A DNA stretch of 64,000 nucleotides from Oscillospiraceae bacterium. GTDB lineage: Bacteria; Bacillota; Clostridia; Oscillospirales; Ruminococcaceae. A program made the position numbers and the translations under genes. Within the stretch, counting starts at the first letter, position 1; each line of letters starts with the position of its first letter. Below, piece by piece: positions 25,805 to 34,566 of the stretch. The notes below the pieces were generated by a model. It made no database searches. It was not told where the DNA came from and saw only the letters and a list, made by a program, of their open reading frames with translations. Where the stretch lies: assembly GCA_021769725.1 (NCBI GenBank), contig JAETSI010000005.1, positions 79,204 to 143,203 of the forward strand, in the 5' to 3' direction.

Positions 25805-28800
25805 ATGAACAAAAAAATCAAAACAATAACGGCGTCGGCATCGGCTCTGCTTATCGGAGCATCCGCCATGACCGTTCCGGTGCAGAATTCCGGAAATGTC
25901 AATACTCTTGATGTTTCTGCTGCACAGACTACAAATGTTCTTGAATATCTGGACAGAGGCATATCTGCCATAAATACAGGCTCCGGAATGCTGGTAAGCT
26001 GGCGTTTCCTTGCAAACGACGACGACAACGCCGTTTTCAAACTCTATCGTGACGGCGAACTGATCTATACCAGCGAAAGCGGTAAATCCACCTGCTATCT
26101 TGACAAGGACGGCAAGAGTACTTCCTCTTACCGTGTAGATACCATTGCCGGCGGAAAAACAGTACAGTCCGATGACTGTCATCTCATATCAAACAACGGT
26201 TACTTCGATATTCCTATGCAGCCCCCCACTGCTTCCGGCATTACTTATTCGCCCAACGATATGTCGGTAGGAGATATCGACGGAGACGGTCAGTACGAAC
26301 TTTTCCTCAAGTGGGATCCGAGCAACTCCCAAGATAACTCAAAGTCAGGCGTTACAGGAAACGTTTACATCGACTGTATCAGGCTTGACGGAACAAGGGT
26401 ATGGCGTATCGATCTTGGAAAGAATATTCGTGCCGGCGCTCACTACACACAGTTCTATGTTGCCGACTTTGATCTCGACGGAAAAGCCGAAATGACCTGT
26501 AAGACCGCCGACGGAACTGTTGACGGCACCGGAAAAGTTATAGGCGACGCTTCCAAAGATTACCGCAATTCCGGTGGATATATACTTGAAGGTCCTGAAT
26601 ACTACACCCTCTTCGACGGTGCAACAGGCGCAGCTCTCGACACCGTAAACTACGAACCTGCTCGTGGCGACGTAAGCAAATGGGGCGATAAATACGGCAA
26701 CCGTGTAGACCGTTTCTGGGGTTCTGTAATGTACGCTGACGGCGTTCATCCCTGTGTTGTTACCGGACGAGGCTACTATACCAGACTGACTGCTACCTGC
26801 TACGGCGTTGAAAACAAAAAACTTGTTAAAAAATGGACTTACGATACAGGCAACAACTCCTCAGCAGCCGGCTACGGCGACGGCAATCACAATAGTATGC
26901 CTGCCGACGTTGACGGAGACGGACGTCAGGAAATAGTAAACGGTCCTACCTGCATCGACGACAACGGAGAGATCCTATGGAACACCGATCAGGGACACGG
27001 CGATGCTATGCATCTAGGAGATCTTGAACCAGACAGATCCGGTCTGGAACTGTGGGTATGCCATGAAGATGAAAAATCCGGTTGGGGATGTACCCTTATA
27101 GAGGCAAAAACAGGCAAGACTATTTTCCACCAGAATGGCACCAAGGATACGGGACGCTGCGGCGCAGCCAACATAATTGCCTCAAATCCCGGCTCTGAAT
27201 ACTGGGGACCCTATACCGGCGGCACTCTCAACGCCAGCGGTCAGGTCATCACCACCACAAGACCTGCCATGAACTTCTTCTCATACTGGGACGGTGACCT
27301 TGAACGTGAAATGCTCGACGGCAGCGACAACGGCCCTGCAACTATCACAAAAATGAACAGCGACTACAAAATATCTACCCTCCTCACCACGGACGGCTGC
27401 CTTGTAAACAATTCAACAAAAGCTAATCCCTGCCTTTCTGCCGATATCTTCGGCGACTGGCGTGAAGAACTTATAGTAAGAAAATCTACAAACGACGGTG
27501 TAAGAATTTACTGTACACCCTACACTACAGATTACCGCATCACTACCCTCATGCACGATGCGCAGTACCGTATGCAGGTTTCCTCACAGAATACCGCTTA
27601 CAACCAGCCGCCTCACCCAAGTTTCTTCCTGGGCACAGGATATGATCTTCCTGCAAGACCTGAAGGCGTGGTAAATACTAATGGCGTTGTTTCTCCTCTC
27701 AAAGAGGGAACAGCCTTTAATACTACTGAAAAATATCGTTTCAAGAACGCTAACAGCGGTCTTTACCTTGAAGTCTCAGGCGGAACAGCAGCAGCTGGTA
27801 CAGACGTTATCCAGTCGGATCTCGGACAAAGTTGGTCTCTCGTTGATGCAGGCGGCGGATACTATAAGATTTACTCCGAAGTCGGCGACGGAAAGACATA
27901 TATGCTCGATCTGGATTATGGCAAAACCGATAACGGAACAAATATCGGCATCTACACCGACACAAACAGCGATGCTCAGTCATTTAAGTTTGTTAAAAAT
28001 GACGACGGAACATACACTATCTGCACAAAAGCAACAAGAGATGCAAGTTGCGTCGGCATTACTTCCGCTTCCAAGGAAAACGGCACAAGCGCAATTCAGT
28101 GGGAATGCAATGACAGCGCCGATCAGAAGTGGATAGTTGAAATCAAGATTGATCCCATAAACGGCGATCTTTTCAAGGAGCTTATCGTTCAGGACACCGA
28201 TAACCGTTCCGACTGGAAAATCGTACCGGATGTGAATATAGGCAGTTCCATCTACGGCGACCGTGATTTCACTTACACTGCTCTTCCCGACGAACTTATT
28301 GGTTCGGAGGCTATCCTCACAGCCTGCGATTCCAAGAATGCTTCCGGCGATCTGGGTCACTTCTCCGCAGCAAAGGATATGACCGTATACATTCTCCTTG
28401 ATACAAGAGTTGAGGCAAATAATTCTGTTCCTTCATGGCTTGACAGCTGGACAAAAACAGATATGACTGCCCAAAGCAGCAACGACGTTACTTTCAACGT
28501 ATATGAAAAGGACGTAAAGAAAGGTGATTCCGTTAATTTAGGCACTAACGGCATGACCGGCTACGTTACCAACTATACGGTAATGGCAAAAGAAAATCAG
28601 CCGCCTATTGTAACAACAACAACTACAACAACTACTACTACTGCCACAACAACGACTGATACAACAACAACTACTTCCACAGTTCCCGATCCCGAAAAAA
28701 CTCTATACGGTGACGCCGACTGTGACGGCAAGGTTTTTCTGAACGATGCTGTTCTTATTATGCAGGCTATCGGAAATCCTGATGCGTACGGCGTAAACGG

Positions 28801-28945
28801 TTCAGACGAAACTCATATCACGCAGCAGGGAAAGATAAACGGCGATGTTTACAATACCGGCGACGACCTGACAAATCTTGACGCTCTTGCTATCCAGAAG
28901 TACCTTATCGGTATTATTTCGGAACTTCCCGAAAGATTAGATTGA
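25805..28945 (+). CDS. Cellulosomal rhamnogalacturonan lyase (PL11) with dockerin
   Basis: 1046 residues, secreted. The modules in order are: a signal peptide (1 to about 38); a PL11 rhamnogalacturonan endolyase domain (about 45-625) with VGDIDGDGQYELFLKWDPSN, AGAHYTQFYVADFDLDGKAE, GYGDGNHNSMPADVDGDGRQ and DIFGDWREELIVR; a ricin-type/CBM13-like trefoil (about 640-780, YRFKNANSGLYLEVSGG); an accessory beta module (about 785-935); a Thr-rich linker (936-962); and a C-terminal dockerin (about 966-1046) with calcium loops DADCDGKVFLND and the NTGDDLTNLDALAIQKYL helix. It should cleave the pectin rhamnogalacturonan-I backbone while docked on a cellulosome. It is divergent from its probable regulator. 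Confidence 0.93.
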   Translation: MNKKIKTITASASALLIGASAMTVPVQNSGNVNTLDVSAAQTTNVLEYLDRGISAINTGSGMLVSWRFLANDDDNAVFKLYRDGELIYTSESGKSTCYLDKDGKSTSSYRVDTIAGGKTVQSDDCHLISNNGYFDIPMQPPTASGITYSPNDMSVGDIDGDGQYELFLKWDPSNSQDNSKSGVTGNVYIDCIRLDGTRVWRIDLGKNIRAGAHYTQFYVADFDLDGKAEMTCKTADGTVDGTGKVIGDASKDYRNSGGYILEGPEYYTLFDGATGAALDTVNYEPARGDVSKWGDKYGNRVDRFWGSVMYADGVHPCVVTGRGYYTRLTATCYGVENKKLVKKWTYDTGNNSSAAGYGDGNHNSMPADVDGDGRQEIVNGPTCIDDNGEILWNTDQGHGDAMHLGDLEPDRSGLELWVCHEDEKSGWGCTLIEAKTGKTIFHQNGTKDTGRCGAANIIASNPGSEYWGPYTGGTLNASGQVITTTRPAMNFFSYWDGDLEREMLDGSDNGPATITKMNSDYKISTLLTTDGCLVNNSTKANPCLSADIFGDWREELIVRKSTNDGVRIYCTPYTTDYRITTLMHDAQYRMQVSSQNTAYNQPPHPSFFLGTGYDLPARPEGVVNTNGVVSPLKEGTAFNTTEKYRFKNANSGLYLEVSGGTAAAGTDVIQSDLGQSWSLVDAGGGYYKIYSEVGDGKTYMLDLDYGKTDNGTNIGIYTDTNSDAQSFKFVKNDDGTYTICTKATRDASCVGITSASKENGTSAIQWECNDSADQKWIVEIKIDPINGDLFKELIVQDTDNRSDWKIVPDVNIGSSIYGDRDFTYTALPDELIGSEAILTACDSKNASGDLGHFSAAKDMTVYILLDTRVEANNSVPSWLDSWTKTDMTAQSSNDVTFNVYEKDVKKGDSVNLGTNGMTGYVTNYTVMAKENQPPIVTTTTTTTTTTATTTTDTTTTTSTVPDPEKTLYGDADCDGKVFLNDAVLIMQAIGNPDAYGVNGSDETHITQQGKINGDVYNTGDDLTNLDALAIQKYLIGIISELPERLD
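28612..28681 (+). repeat. Threonine-codon linker tract in PL11 gene
   Basis: A run of mostly ACA/ACT/ACC codons encodes a flexible Thr linker between the accessory module and the dockerin. It is prone to slippage. Confidence 0.85.
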
Positions 28946-28961
28946 TATTTCCCTCCCTCTC

Positions 28962-28990
28962 AAAACGGACTCTTCGGAGTCCGTTTTTTG
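28962..28990 (+). terminator. Terminator after the lyase gene
   Basis: An 11-bp perfect stem (28962-28972 with 28977-28987) with a TTCG tetraloop closed by C-G, then a T tract. Confidence 0.95.
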
Positions 28991-29077
28991 TTGAGTATAG
29001 ATTTAGACGAATTTTCCGCCATTAAAAGTAAAAAAATAATTTTCTCAAAATAACTTGAAAAAATTTCAAAAAAGGGG

Positions 29078-29106
29078 TTGACAAATCATTTTTTTTCTGA
29101 TATAAT
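29078..29106 (+). promoter_or_regulatory. Promoter of tRNA-Leu
   Basis: Full consensus TTGACA (29078-29083), a 17-bp spacer and TATAAT (29101-29106), 26 bases before the tRNA. Confidence 0.93.
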
Positions 29107-29132
29107 ATTAAAGCAGTCAGGAAATGACAAAT

Positions 29133-29217
29133 GCGAGTGTGCTGGAATAGGCAGACAGGCACGTTTGAGGGGCGTGTGTCAATCGACGTATGGGTTCAAG
29201 TCCCATTACTCGCACCA
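29133..29217 (+). tRNA. tRNA-Leu (anticodon GAG)
   Basis: The 85-nt cloverleaf folds with acceptor GCGAGTG/TACTCGC and an encoded CCA at 29215-29217. The anticodon arm is CACGT-TTGAGGG-GCGTG, giving anticodon GAG. A long class II variable arm (TGTCAATCGACGTA region) and the T arm TGGG-TTCAAGT-CCCA complete it. It reads CUC/CUU leucine codons. It is a single gene with its own promoter and terminator; I see no integrated element next to it. Confidence 0.95.
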
Positions 29218-29218
29218 G

Positions 29219-29246
29219 ACTCCACGGTAATCCGTGGAGTTTTTTG
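29219..29246 (+). terminator. Terminator after tRNA-Leu
   Basis: Nine-base-pair perfect stem (29219-29227 with 29232-29240), TAAT loop and six Ts. Confidence 0.95.
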
Positions 29247-29269
29247 TTGCAAAAAATTCGGAACAGATT

Positions 29270-29740
29270 TCATTTATCTGTTCCGATTTTTTTGCGCAGT
29301 CTCAGTTTACGGAAAAATTCCGACAGCAGTCCGGAACATTCCGGCTCCATAACGCCTCCTATAATTTCCGGACGATAATTATAAGGCAATTCAAACATCT
29401 TCTGTACAGAAACAGCAGAACCACTTTTCTTATCGTAAGCGCCGAATATTACCTGGTCTATACGGGAATTAATTATTGCTCCGCAGCACATGGGACAGGG
29501 TTCCAGAGTAACATACATTGCACAATCCGGAAGCCGCCATCCACCAAGATTACGGCAGGCTTCGTTAATAGCTATTATTTCAGCGTGAGCAAGAGCATTT
29601 TTGGCTCCCTCACGCATATTTCTGCCTTCTCCAACGATCCTTCCTGTTTTCCGCTGAATAATAACAGCCCCTACTGGAACTTCTCCCTCGTCAAATGCTT
29701 CTCTGGCAAGATCTAAAGCACGTTTCATATATGCTTCCAT
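29270..29740 (-). CDS. tadA: tRNA adenosine(34) deaminase
   Basis: 156 residues, standard TadA length. It deaminates A34 of tRNA-Arg(ACG) to inosine. The zinc and catalytic motifs are present: AHAEI (His and proton-shuttling Glu) and EPCPMCCGAI (two Cys ligands), with AVIIQRKTGRIVGEG upstream. The first residues MEAYMKRALDLAREAF are typical. It follows the CPBP-like gene by 14 bases. Confidence 0.96.
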   Translation of the reverse strand: MEAYMKRALDLAREAFDEGEVPVGAVIIQRKTGRIVGEGRNMREGAKNALAHAEIIAINEACRNLGGWRLPDCAMYVTLEPCPMCCGAIINSRIDQVIFGAYDKKSGSAVSVQKMFELPYNYRPEIIGGVMEPECSGLLSEFFRKLRLRKKIGTDK

Positions 29741-29754
29741 TTCAACCCCTCAAA

Positions 29755-30921
29755 CTACATCAGCAATGCACTTATTGCCTGTATAATACAAAGGATTGAG
29801 ACAGCCGAGAACGGAAAAACCTTGACTGCAAAAGCAAGACGCTTTGATTCATTGAACTCTGACTCATACTTAACTATATAATGTTTCTTTTTTCTGTCCC
29901 CTGTAAGCATAACAGACGTCGCAAGGATAATCCCCAGCAAAAACACCATGATCATAAACAGATTGCGTGTCAATACCATATTTTCCGAGGCGTCCACCTC
30001 AAGGATCACAAGGGCAAGCTGATACATCTTATAAACGATACGCACAATGATAGCCGTAAAAATCGTACCGCTCCTCAGCATTCCTACCGACGAAACAAAA
30101 GACATCAGCAATGCCGCAGGCATGGCGAAAAAATCTCCGGTAAGAAGTACTGCCATCATAGTAGTTATGACTATCGCCGTTATATCGCCGAATTGTCTTA
30201 AAGCTGAAAAGATACCGCCTCTAAAAAGCAATTCTGTCAGAATAGAAAGTATCACTATGTCGAATATAGTATAGACAACAAATTCAGACTGTCCCCATGC
30301 AGAAACATCTGTATCCAAAGATGCAAAATATGTGTATATATCTTTCGTTTCGCTGGAATAAGCATCCGGCAGACAGGCTATAGTACAAAAAATCATTGAA
30401 AATCCTATCGCACCGACGATTTCCGCTGAATCACGAACAGTATGCATGATCCCTGCCTTAAGCGGCATTTTCATTTTTTTATGAAGATATATCACCGGTG
30501 TCAGCAAAGTCATAAGAGCAAGTAATATAGTTGCAGAAATGATCTCCGTGCTTCCTCCGTATACGCCTGAACTGAAAATGGTAGTATGAATATCAAAACC
30601 GATCAGATCAAGAATATCAATGACAAGCTTACCAATAATACTCTTAAAAGCCACAACTATAAGCATCAGTATTCCAATTTCACGCATTATAGAGCCAAAA
30701 ACTTTCTTGCCCTCGTCTGTTTGGGATGGAGTTTCAAACCCTTTGCTTTCATTAAATATTTTTTCTTTATTATTTTTTTCAAAGTTAAAAGCGTATGGAT
30801 TATCCTTACTTTTGCGCCATTCCTTAAAATTTCCTTTATATCCGGACCCGTGAACAGCAGCGTCGAACTCATCCACAACGTTGATTATTTTTTTTTCTTC
30901 AGAATCAGATTGTTTTGTCAT
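29755..30921 (-). CDS. CPBP-like membrane protein lacking catalytic residues
   Basis: 388 residues from ATG 30921 (GGAGG upstream); the frame extends 32 codons further without a ribosome site. An acidic/charged cytoplasmic N-terminus of about 85 residues is followed by about eight membrane helices. The segment ILTELLFRGGIFSALRQFGD aligns with the EExxxR block of CPBP (Abi) intramembrane proteases, but the first Glu is Thr. The later His positions appear as Asp and Arg (GDFFAMPAALL, AIIVRIVYKMYQL). It is therefore a CPBP-fold protein, probably not an active peptidase. Confidence 0.7.
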   Translation of the reverse strand: MTKQSDSEEKKIINVVDEFDAAVHGSGYKGNFKEWRKSKDNPYAFNFEKNNKEKIFNESKGFETPSQTDEGKKVFGSIMREIGILMLIVVAFKSIIGKLVIDILDLIGFDIHTTIFSSGVYGGSTEIISATILLALMTLLTPVIYLHKKMKMPLKAGIMHTVRDSAEIVGAIGFSMIFCTIACLPDAYSSETKDIYTYFASLDTDVSAWGQSEFVVYTIFDIVILSILTELLFRGGIFSALRQFGDITAIVITTMMAVLLTGDFFAMPAALLMSFVSSVGMLRSGTIFTAIIVRIVYKMYQLALVILEVDASENMVLTRNLFMIMVFLLGIILATSVMLTGDRKKKHYIVKYESEFNESKRLAFAVKVFPFSAVSILCIIQAISALLM

Positions 30922-31104
30922 TATAACACCTCCGTTGTCGTCAGCGCTTTCAAGCTGTAGCGGATAATAACTGTCACAATTAGTCAATATTATATTATCA
31001 TAAAATATGAAATTCAATGTTATTATTTTAGAACTATTTTCTTAATAATATATTAACTGGTAAATTTGATTTGCAAATAACTCCGTGAAAATTTAAAAAA
31101 ACAC

Positions 31105-31133
31105 GTGACAAATTAATAAAAATGGTGTATAAT
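31105..31133 (+). promoter_or_regulatory. Promoter of metG
   Basis: GTGACA (31105-31110), a 17-bp spacer and TATAAT (31128-31133). The leader is only about 30 nt, too short for a T-box. Confidence 0.8.
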
Positions 31134-31171
31134 AGAAATAGTATCAATATCTGAGAATTGGAGAGAAAATT

Positions 31172-33118
31172 ATGTCAAAAAAACCATTCTATATTACTAC
31201 GGCTATTGCCTATGCATCGAAAAAACCTCATATAGGAAACACTTATGAAATTGTTTTCACCGACGCCGTTGCACGATTCAAAAGAATGCAGGGGTATGAC
31301 GTTTTTATGCTCACCGGAACGGACGAGCATGGTCTTAAAATAGAGGAACTCGCAAAGGAAGAGGGAATCTCCCCCAAAGAACACGTTGATAAGGTTGCAG
31401 ACGAGATAAAGTCAATATGCAAGCTTATGAATATATCCTACGACGGATTTATCAGAACTACTGATGAACAGCACGAAAAGATCGTTCAGAAAATATTCAA
31501 AAAGCTCTACGATCAGGGAGATATCTACAAAAGCTCCTACGAGGGACTTTACTGTACACCATGCGAAAGTTTCTGGACTTCATCCCAACTTGTTGACGGC
31601 AAATGTCCCGACTGCGGTCGTGAAGTGCAGCCTGCTAATGAAGAAGCTTATTTCCTCAGACTTTCAAAATATCAGAAGTGGCTTGAAGAATACATTGAGG
31701 AACACCCTGATTTTATCGTTCCGGAGAGCCGCAAAAAAGAAATGCTCAACAACTTTATCAAGCCAGGCTTACAGGATCTCTGCGTTTCGAGAACTACTTT
31801 TACTTGGAGCATACCCGTTACTTTTGATCCAAAGCACGTTATCTATGTATGGATAGATGCTCTTTCAAACTATATCACCGCCATGGGATACGACCCTGAC
31901 GGCTCTTCCGAGCTTTTCAATAAATACTGGCCCTGCGACTGTCACGTTATCGGTAAGGATATCATGAGATTCCACTCTATCTACTGGCCGATCATGCTCC
32001 ATGCTCTGGGACTGGAAATACCTAAAAAACTATTCGGGCACAACTGGATTCTCTTCGGCGAGGACAAAATGAGCAAATCCAAGGGCAATGTCATTTATTC
32101 CGACGACGTTGTGGAATCTTTCGGCGTTGACGGAGCAAGATACTATCTTCTCAGTGAAATGCCCCTGAACTCCGACGGCTCTATCACATATGAGTCTCTT
32201 ATAGAAAAGTATAATTCAGACCTTGCCAATACTCTGGGCAACCTCGTAAACAGAAGCGTGGCTATGGCAAAGAAATATTTCGGCGGTGAGATAATCTCCC
32301 CCTCCGACTCCGAAGAAGTTGACGAAGATCTCAGGGCAAAAGCAGTTGAAATGCCGCTGCTGGTCGCAAAATATATGGACGAATACCGCATGGCAGACAC
32401 CATGGATGCGATCATGAGTCTTGCACGCCGTGCGAATAAATATATTGACGAAACTGCTCCATGGGTTCTTGCCAAAGACGAAAGCAAAAAAGCAAGACTG
32501 GGCACGGTTCTTTACAATCTCCTCGAAACCATTCGCTTTCTGGGCGTCGTTCTTGCTCCGTTCATGCCGGAAACCTCTGAAAAAATACTGGATGAGATCG
32601 GTGCAGGAAAGCGTGACCTTGACAGCCTGAAAAGTTTTGGCGGTCTTGAAGCCGGAAAGTCCGTAGGCGAACCTGTACCGCTGTTTGCACGCATTGACGC
32701 CGAGAAATTCATGGAGGATGCCAGAGCTAAAATGGCAGCCCAGGCAGCAGAAGCTCAGAAAAAAGAAGCTGAAAAAGAAGAGATCACTCTTGCTCCGGAA
32801 ATCGCTATTGACGACTTTGCCAAAGTAGAGATCAGAGTTGCAAAGGTTGTTTCCTGCGAGAAAGTCAAGAAATCCAAAAAACTTCTCTGCTTGCAGCTTG
32901 ACGACGGAATGGGTGGACGTCAGGTAGTTTCGGGAATCTCTCAGTATTACGCTCCGGAAGACCTCATCGGCAGAAAGATACAGCTTATCGCCAACCTTAA
33001 GCCTTGCAAGCTCTGCGGAGTAGACAGCTTTGGTATGATTTGTGCCGCCGATACTCCTGACGGAGTAAAAGTCATTTTTGTTGACGACAGCGTGCCTGTC
33101 GGAGCAAAGATAAGATAA
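31172..33118 (+). CDS. metG: Methionyl-tRNA synthetase
   Basis: 648 residues. The class I Rossmann core shows KPHIGNTYE (HIGH) near residue 20 and DKMSKSKGN (KMSKS) near 298. A zinc knuckle lies between them (CTPCESFW ... CPDCG). The C-terminus is the EMAP/Trbp111-type tRNA-binding OB fold (FAKVEIRVAKVVSCEKVKKS and KPCKLCGVDSFGMICAA), the longer dimeric form common in Bacillota. It charges initiator and elongator tRNA-Met. It has its own promoter. Confidence 0.98.
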   Translation: MSKKPFYITTAIAYASKKPHIGNTYEIVFTDAVARFKRMQGYDVFMLTGTDEHGLKIEELAKEEGISPKEHVDKVADEIKSICKLMNISYDGFIRTTDEQHEKIVQKIFKKLYDQGDIYKSSYEGLYCTPCESFWTSSQLVDGKCPDCGREVQPANEEAYFLRLSKYQKWLEEYIEEHPDFIVPESRKKEMLNNFIKPGLQDLCVSRTTFTWSIPVTFDPKHVIYVWIDALSNYITAMGYDPDGSSELFNKYWPCDCHVIGKDIMRFHSIYWPIMLHALGLEIPKKLFGHNWILFGEDKMSKSKGNVIYSDDVVESFGVDGARYYLLSEMPLNSDGSITYESLIEKYNSDLANTLGNLVNRSVAMAKKYFGGEIISPSDSEEVDEDLRAKAVEMPLLVAKYMDEYRMADTMDAIMSLARRANKYIDETAPWVLAKDESKKARLGTVLYNLLETIRFLGVVLAPFMPETSEKILDEIGAGKRDLDSLKSFGGLEAGKSVGEPVPLFARIDAEKFMEDARAKMAAQAAEAQKKEAEKEEITLAPEIAIDDFAKVEIRVAKVVSCEKVKKSKKLLCLQLDDGMGGRQVVSGISQYYAPEDLIGRKIQLIANLKPCKLCGVDSFGMICAADTPDGVKVIFVDDSVPVGAKIR

Positions 33119-33218
33119 GCAGCCCTATCCTTTCTAAGATTCTATGATAAAACTGCATAATCTGCTTCTTTAATTTTTAGCAGTTATGCCGAATATTATT
33201 AAAATTTATGTATCTCCC

Positions 33219-33247
33219 TTGACAGAACATAATATTTGATGTATAAT
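33219..33247 (+). promoter_or_regulatory. Promoter A of the zinc-ribbon/XRE module
   Basis: Consensus TTGACA (33219-33224), a 17-bp spacer and TATAAT (33242-33247). Its surroundings are strikingly like promoter B at 34473. Confidence 0.9.
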
Positions 33248-33257
33248 CTTATCAAAA

Positions 33258-33275
33258 ATACATTGTTTGTTGTAT
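33258..33275. promoter_or_regulatory. Candidate operator A, ATACA-N8-TGTAT
   Basis: An inverted repeat ATACA (33258-33262) ... TGTAT (33271-33275) lies 11 bases after the -10. The spacer TTGTTTGT is nearly identical in the second copy at 34511. Confidence 0.55.
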
Positions 33276-33307
33276 CAGCACACCACTACTTCAAAGGAGA
33301 TCATATT

Positions 33308-33991
33308 ATGTTCTGTAAATATTGTGGAAATCAAATTAAAGACGGCTCAGCATTCTGCCCCGGCTGCGGAAAAAATCAAGGCAAAGCGGCGGCTGCCACG
33401 CCACCCTGCACACCGCCGCAACAGCCCATATATGGCAATTCCCAGCCACCTATGTATGGTAATCCTCAGCCGCCATACGGAGGTTCCGGATATTATAGCC
33501 ATATGTCATCCGCCGGATATTCCGATAGGCGAACTTTCGGCTGGATAACAGCGGCTGTAATTGCAATATTCTCTATAATATTCATGATAGGTCAGTTTTC
33601 TTTCAAAATGATAAAAATTGGAGACGATCACCATACAATGAAATATTCATTCGGAAAACTTGTTTCTGAATTATTAGGCGATCTGGACTCAGACGGAATG
33701 ACCTTGTTTATCACAATTCTTTCTGTCCTTTGCATAATAACTTCTGTTGCATTTCTTATCGTTGCACTTGTCAGGGCAAAAAATCATCCTGCAAGCTGCG
33801 TCAGATTCGCCGCAGCGTCCCTGCTCCCTACTGTTGTCGGAAGAATAGGTCTTATTATTGAAGTCATACATTTAAAGAACGACTGGTTTGGAGATTATTA
33901 TCATCTTTCCGGTTCAGTGATTTTTTCAATGATATTCTGCATACTACTGTATATCATCTCACTCATGCTTGCTTCTTCTGTTTCTGACTAA
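33308..33991 (+). CDS. Zinc-ribbon membrane protein
   Basis: 227 residues from ATG 33308 (AAAGGAGA seven bases upstream). An N-terminal zinc ribbon (MFCKYCGNQIKDGSAFCPGC) is followed by a Pro/Tyr/Gln-rich linker (residues 35-75) and about four membrane helices (about 80-100, 135-160, 172-190, 203-225). It is a common but uncharacterised Clostridia architecture. Its membrane part resembles that of the product at 34567 (both have M-x-I-G-Q-F in the first helix region), and both genes have the same promoter-operator arrangement. Confidence 0.8.
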   Translation: MFCKYCGNQIKDGSAFCPGCGKNQGKAAAATPPCTPPQQPIYGNSQPPMYGNPQPPYGGSGYYSHMSSAGYSDRRTFGWITAAVIAIFSIIFMIGQFSFKMIKIGDDHHTMKYSFGKLVSELLGDLDSDGMTLFITILSVLCIITSVAFLIVALVRAKNHPASCVRFAAASLLPTVVGRIGLIIEVIHLKNDWFGDYYHLSGSVIFSMIFCILLYIISLMLASSVSD

Positions 33992-34000
33992 ACAAAAAAC

Positions 34001-34035
34001 AACCGCAGCAATGGAATATTTCCATTGCTGCGGTT
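34001..34035. terminator. Bidirectional terminator
   Basis: Sixteen-base-pair perfect stem (34001-34016 with 34020-34035), 3-nt loop, with A/T-rich flanks on both sides. It serves the zinc-ribbon gene (plus) and the XRE gene (minus). Confidence 0.93.
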
Positions 34036-34049
34036 TTATTTTATCCGTA

Positions 34050-34412
34050 TTATCCCACTTCTTTGACTTTGCATTCTTTTTCTCTCTGCTGTTCAATAAG
34101 CTGTTCCATAAAAAGCTCCAACTTACCTTTATTCCGCTCAGTCAGGCATGAAAACTTCTCGATCAGATCAATTTCTTCATCGCTGAACTGAGGGTTCGCC
34201 TTTCCCTTTAGAAAGTTTGTGCGTCCGGCTATATAGTCAATGCTGACATCATAAAAATCTGCAATTGTCACGGCAAAATCCAGCGGAACGGTATGTTTGC
34301 CCTGCTCATAGTTGGTATAAGTGGTCTTGTGCATATAAAGCCGGTGGCATAGCTGCTCCTGGGTAAGATCGCTGTCCTCTCTCAAATCACGTATTCTGTG
34401 ATAATGTTGCAT
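34050..34412 (-). CDS. XRE family transcriptional regulator
   Basis: 120 residues. The XRE HTH occupies about residues 5-62 (REDSDLTQEQLCHRLYMHKTTYTNYEQGKHTVPLD), followed by the frequent tail YDVSIDYIAGRTN. A C-terminal helix (residues 75-120) is charged and may dimerise. AAGGAG precedes the start. It is convergent with the zinc-ribbon gene and divergent from the gene at 34567; both of those have an ATACA-N8-TGTAT element, so it is the obvious candidate to bind there. Confidence 0.88.
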   Translation of the reverse strand: MQHYHRIRDLREDSDLTQEQLCHRLYMHKTTYTNYEQGKHTVPLDFAVTIADFYDVSIDYIAGRTNFLKGKANPQFSDEEIDLIEKFSCLTERNKGKLELFMEQLIEQQREKECKVKEVG

Positions 34413-34472
34413 AACTCACCACTCCTTTTTTTAGTAGTTATACTGAATTATATCATAATTCGTGTATTTCCC

Positions 34473-34501
34473 TTGACAAATTACAATGTTTAATGTATAA
34501 T
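34473..34501 (+). promoter_or_regulatory. Promoter B of the zinc-ribbon/XRE module
   Basis: TTGACA (34473-34478), a 17-bp spacer and TATAAT (34496-34501). Confidence 0.9.
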
Positions 34502-34510
34502 TTTATTTAG

Positions 34511-34528
34511 ATACATTATTTGTTGTAT
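34511..34528. promoter_or_regulatory. Candidate operator B, ATACA-N8-TGTAT
   Basis: ATACA (34511-34515) ... TGTAT (34524-34528) with spacer TTATTTGT lies 10 bases after the -10, the same geometry as at 33258. Confidence 0.55.
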
Positions 34529-34566
34529 TGAGCAACATAACTATTATATGTAAAGGAGTTTTTATT

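Noticed and set aside
28612..28681. Triplet repeats resembling a CRISPR or tandem array
   Set aside because: In-frame Thr linker codons, no spacer structure; no CRISPR array is visible anywhere in the window.
29133..29246. tRNA-Leu as an integration site
   Set aside because: No integrase, direct repeat of the tRNA 3' end or foreign segment is adjacent; housekeeping tadA follows.
31134..31171. Possible T-box before metG, and likewise 49158-49209 before trpS
   Set aside because: Leaders are too short and lack the T-box sequence and antiterminator.
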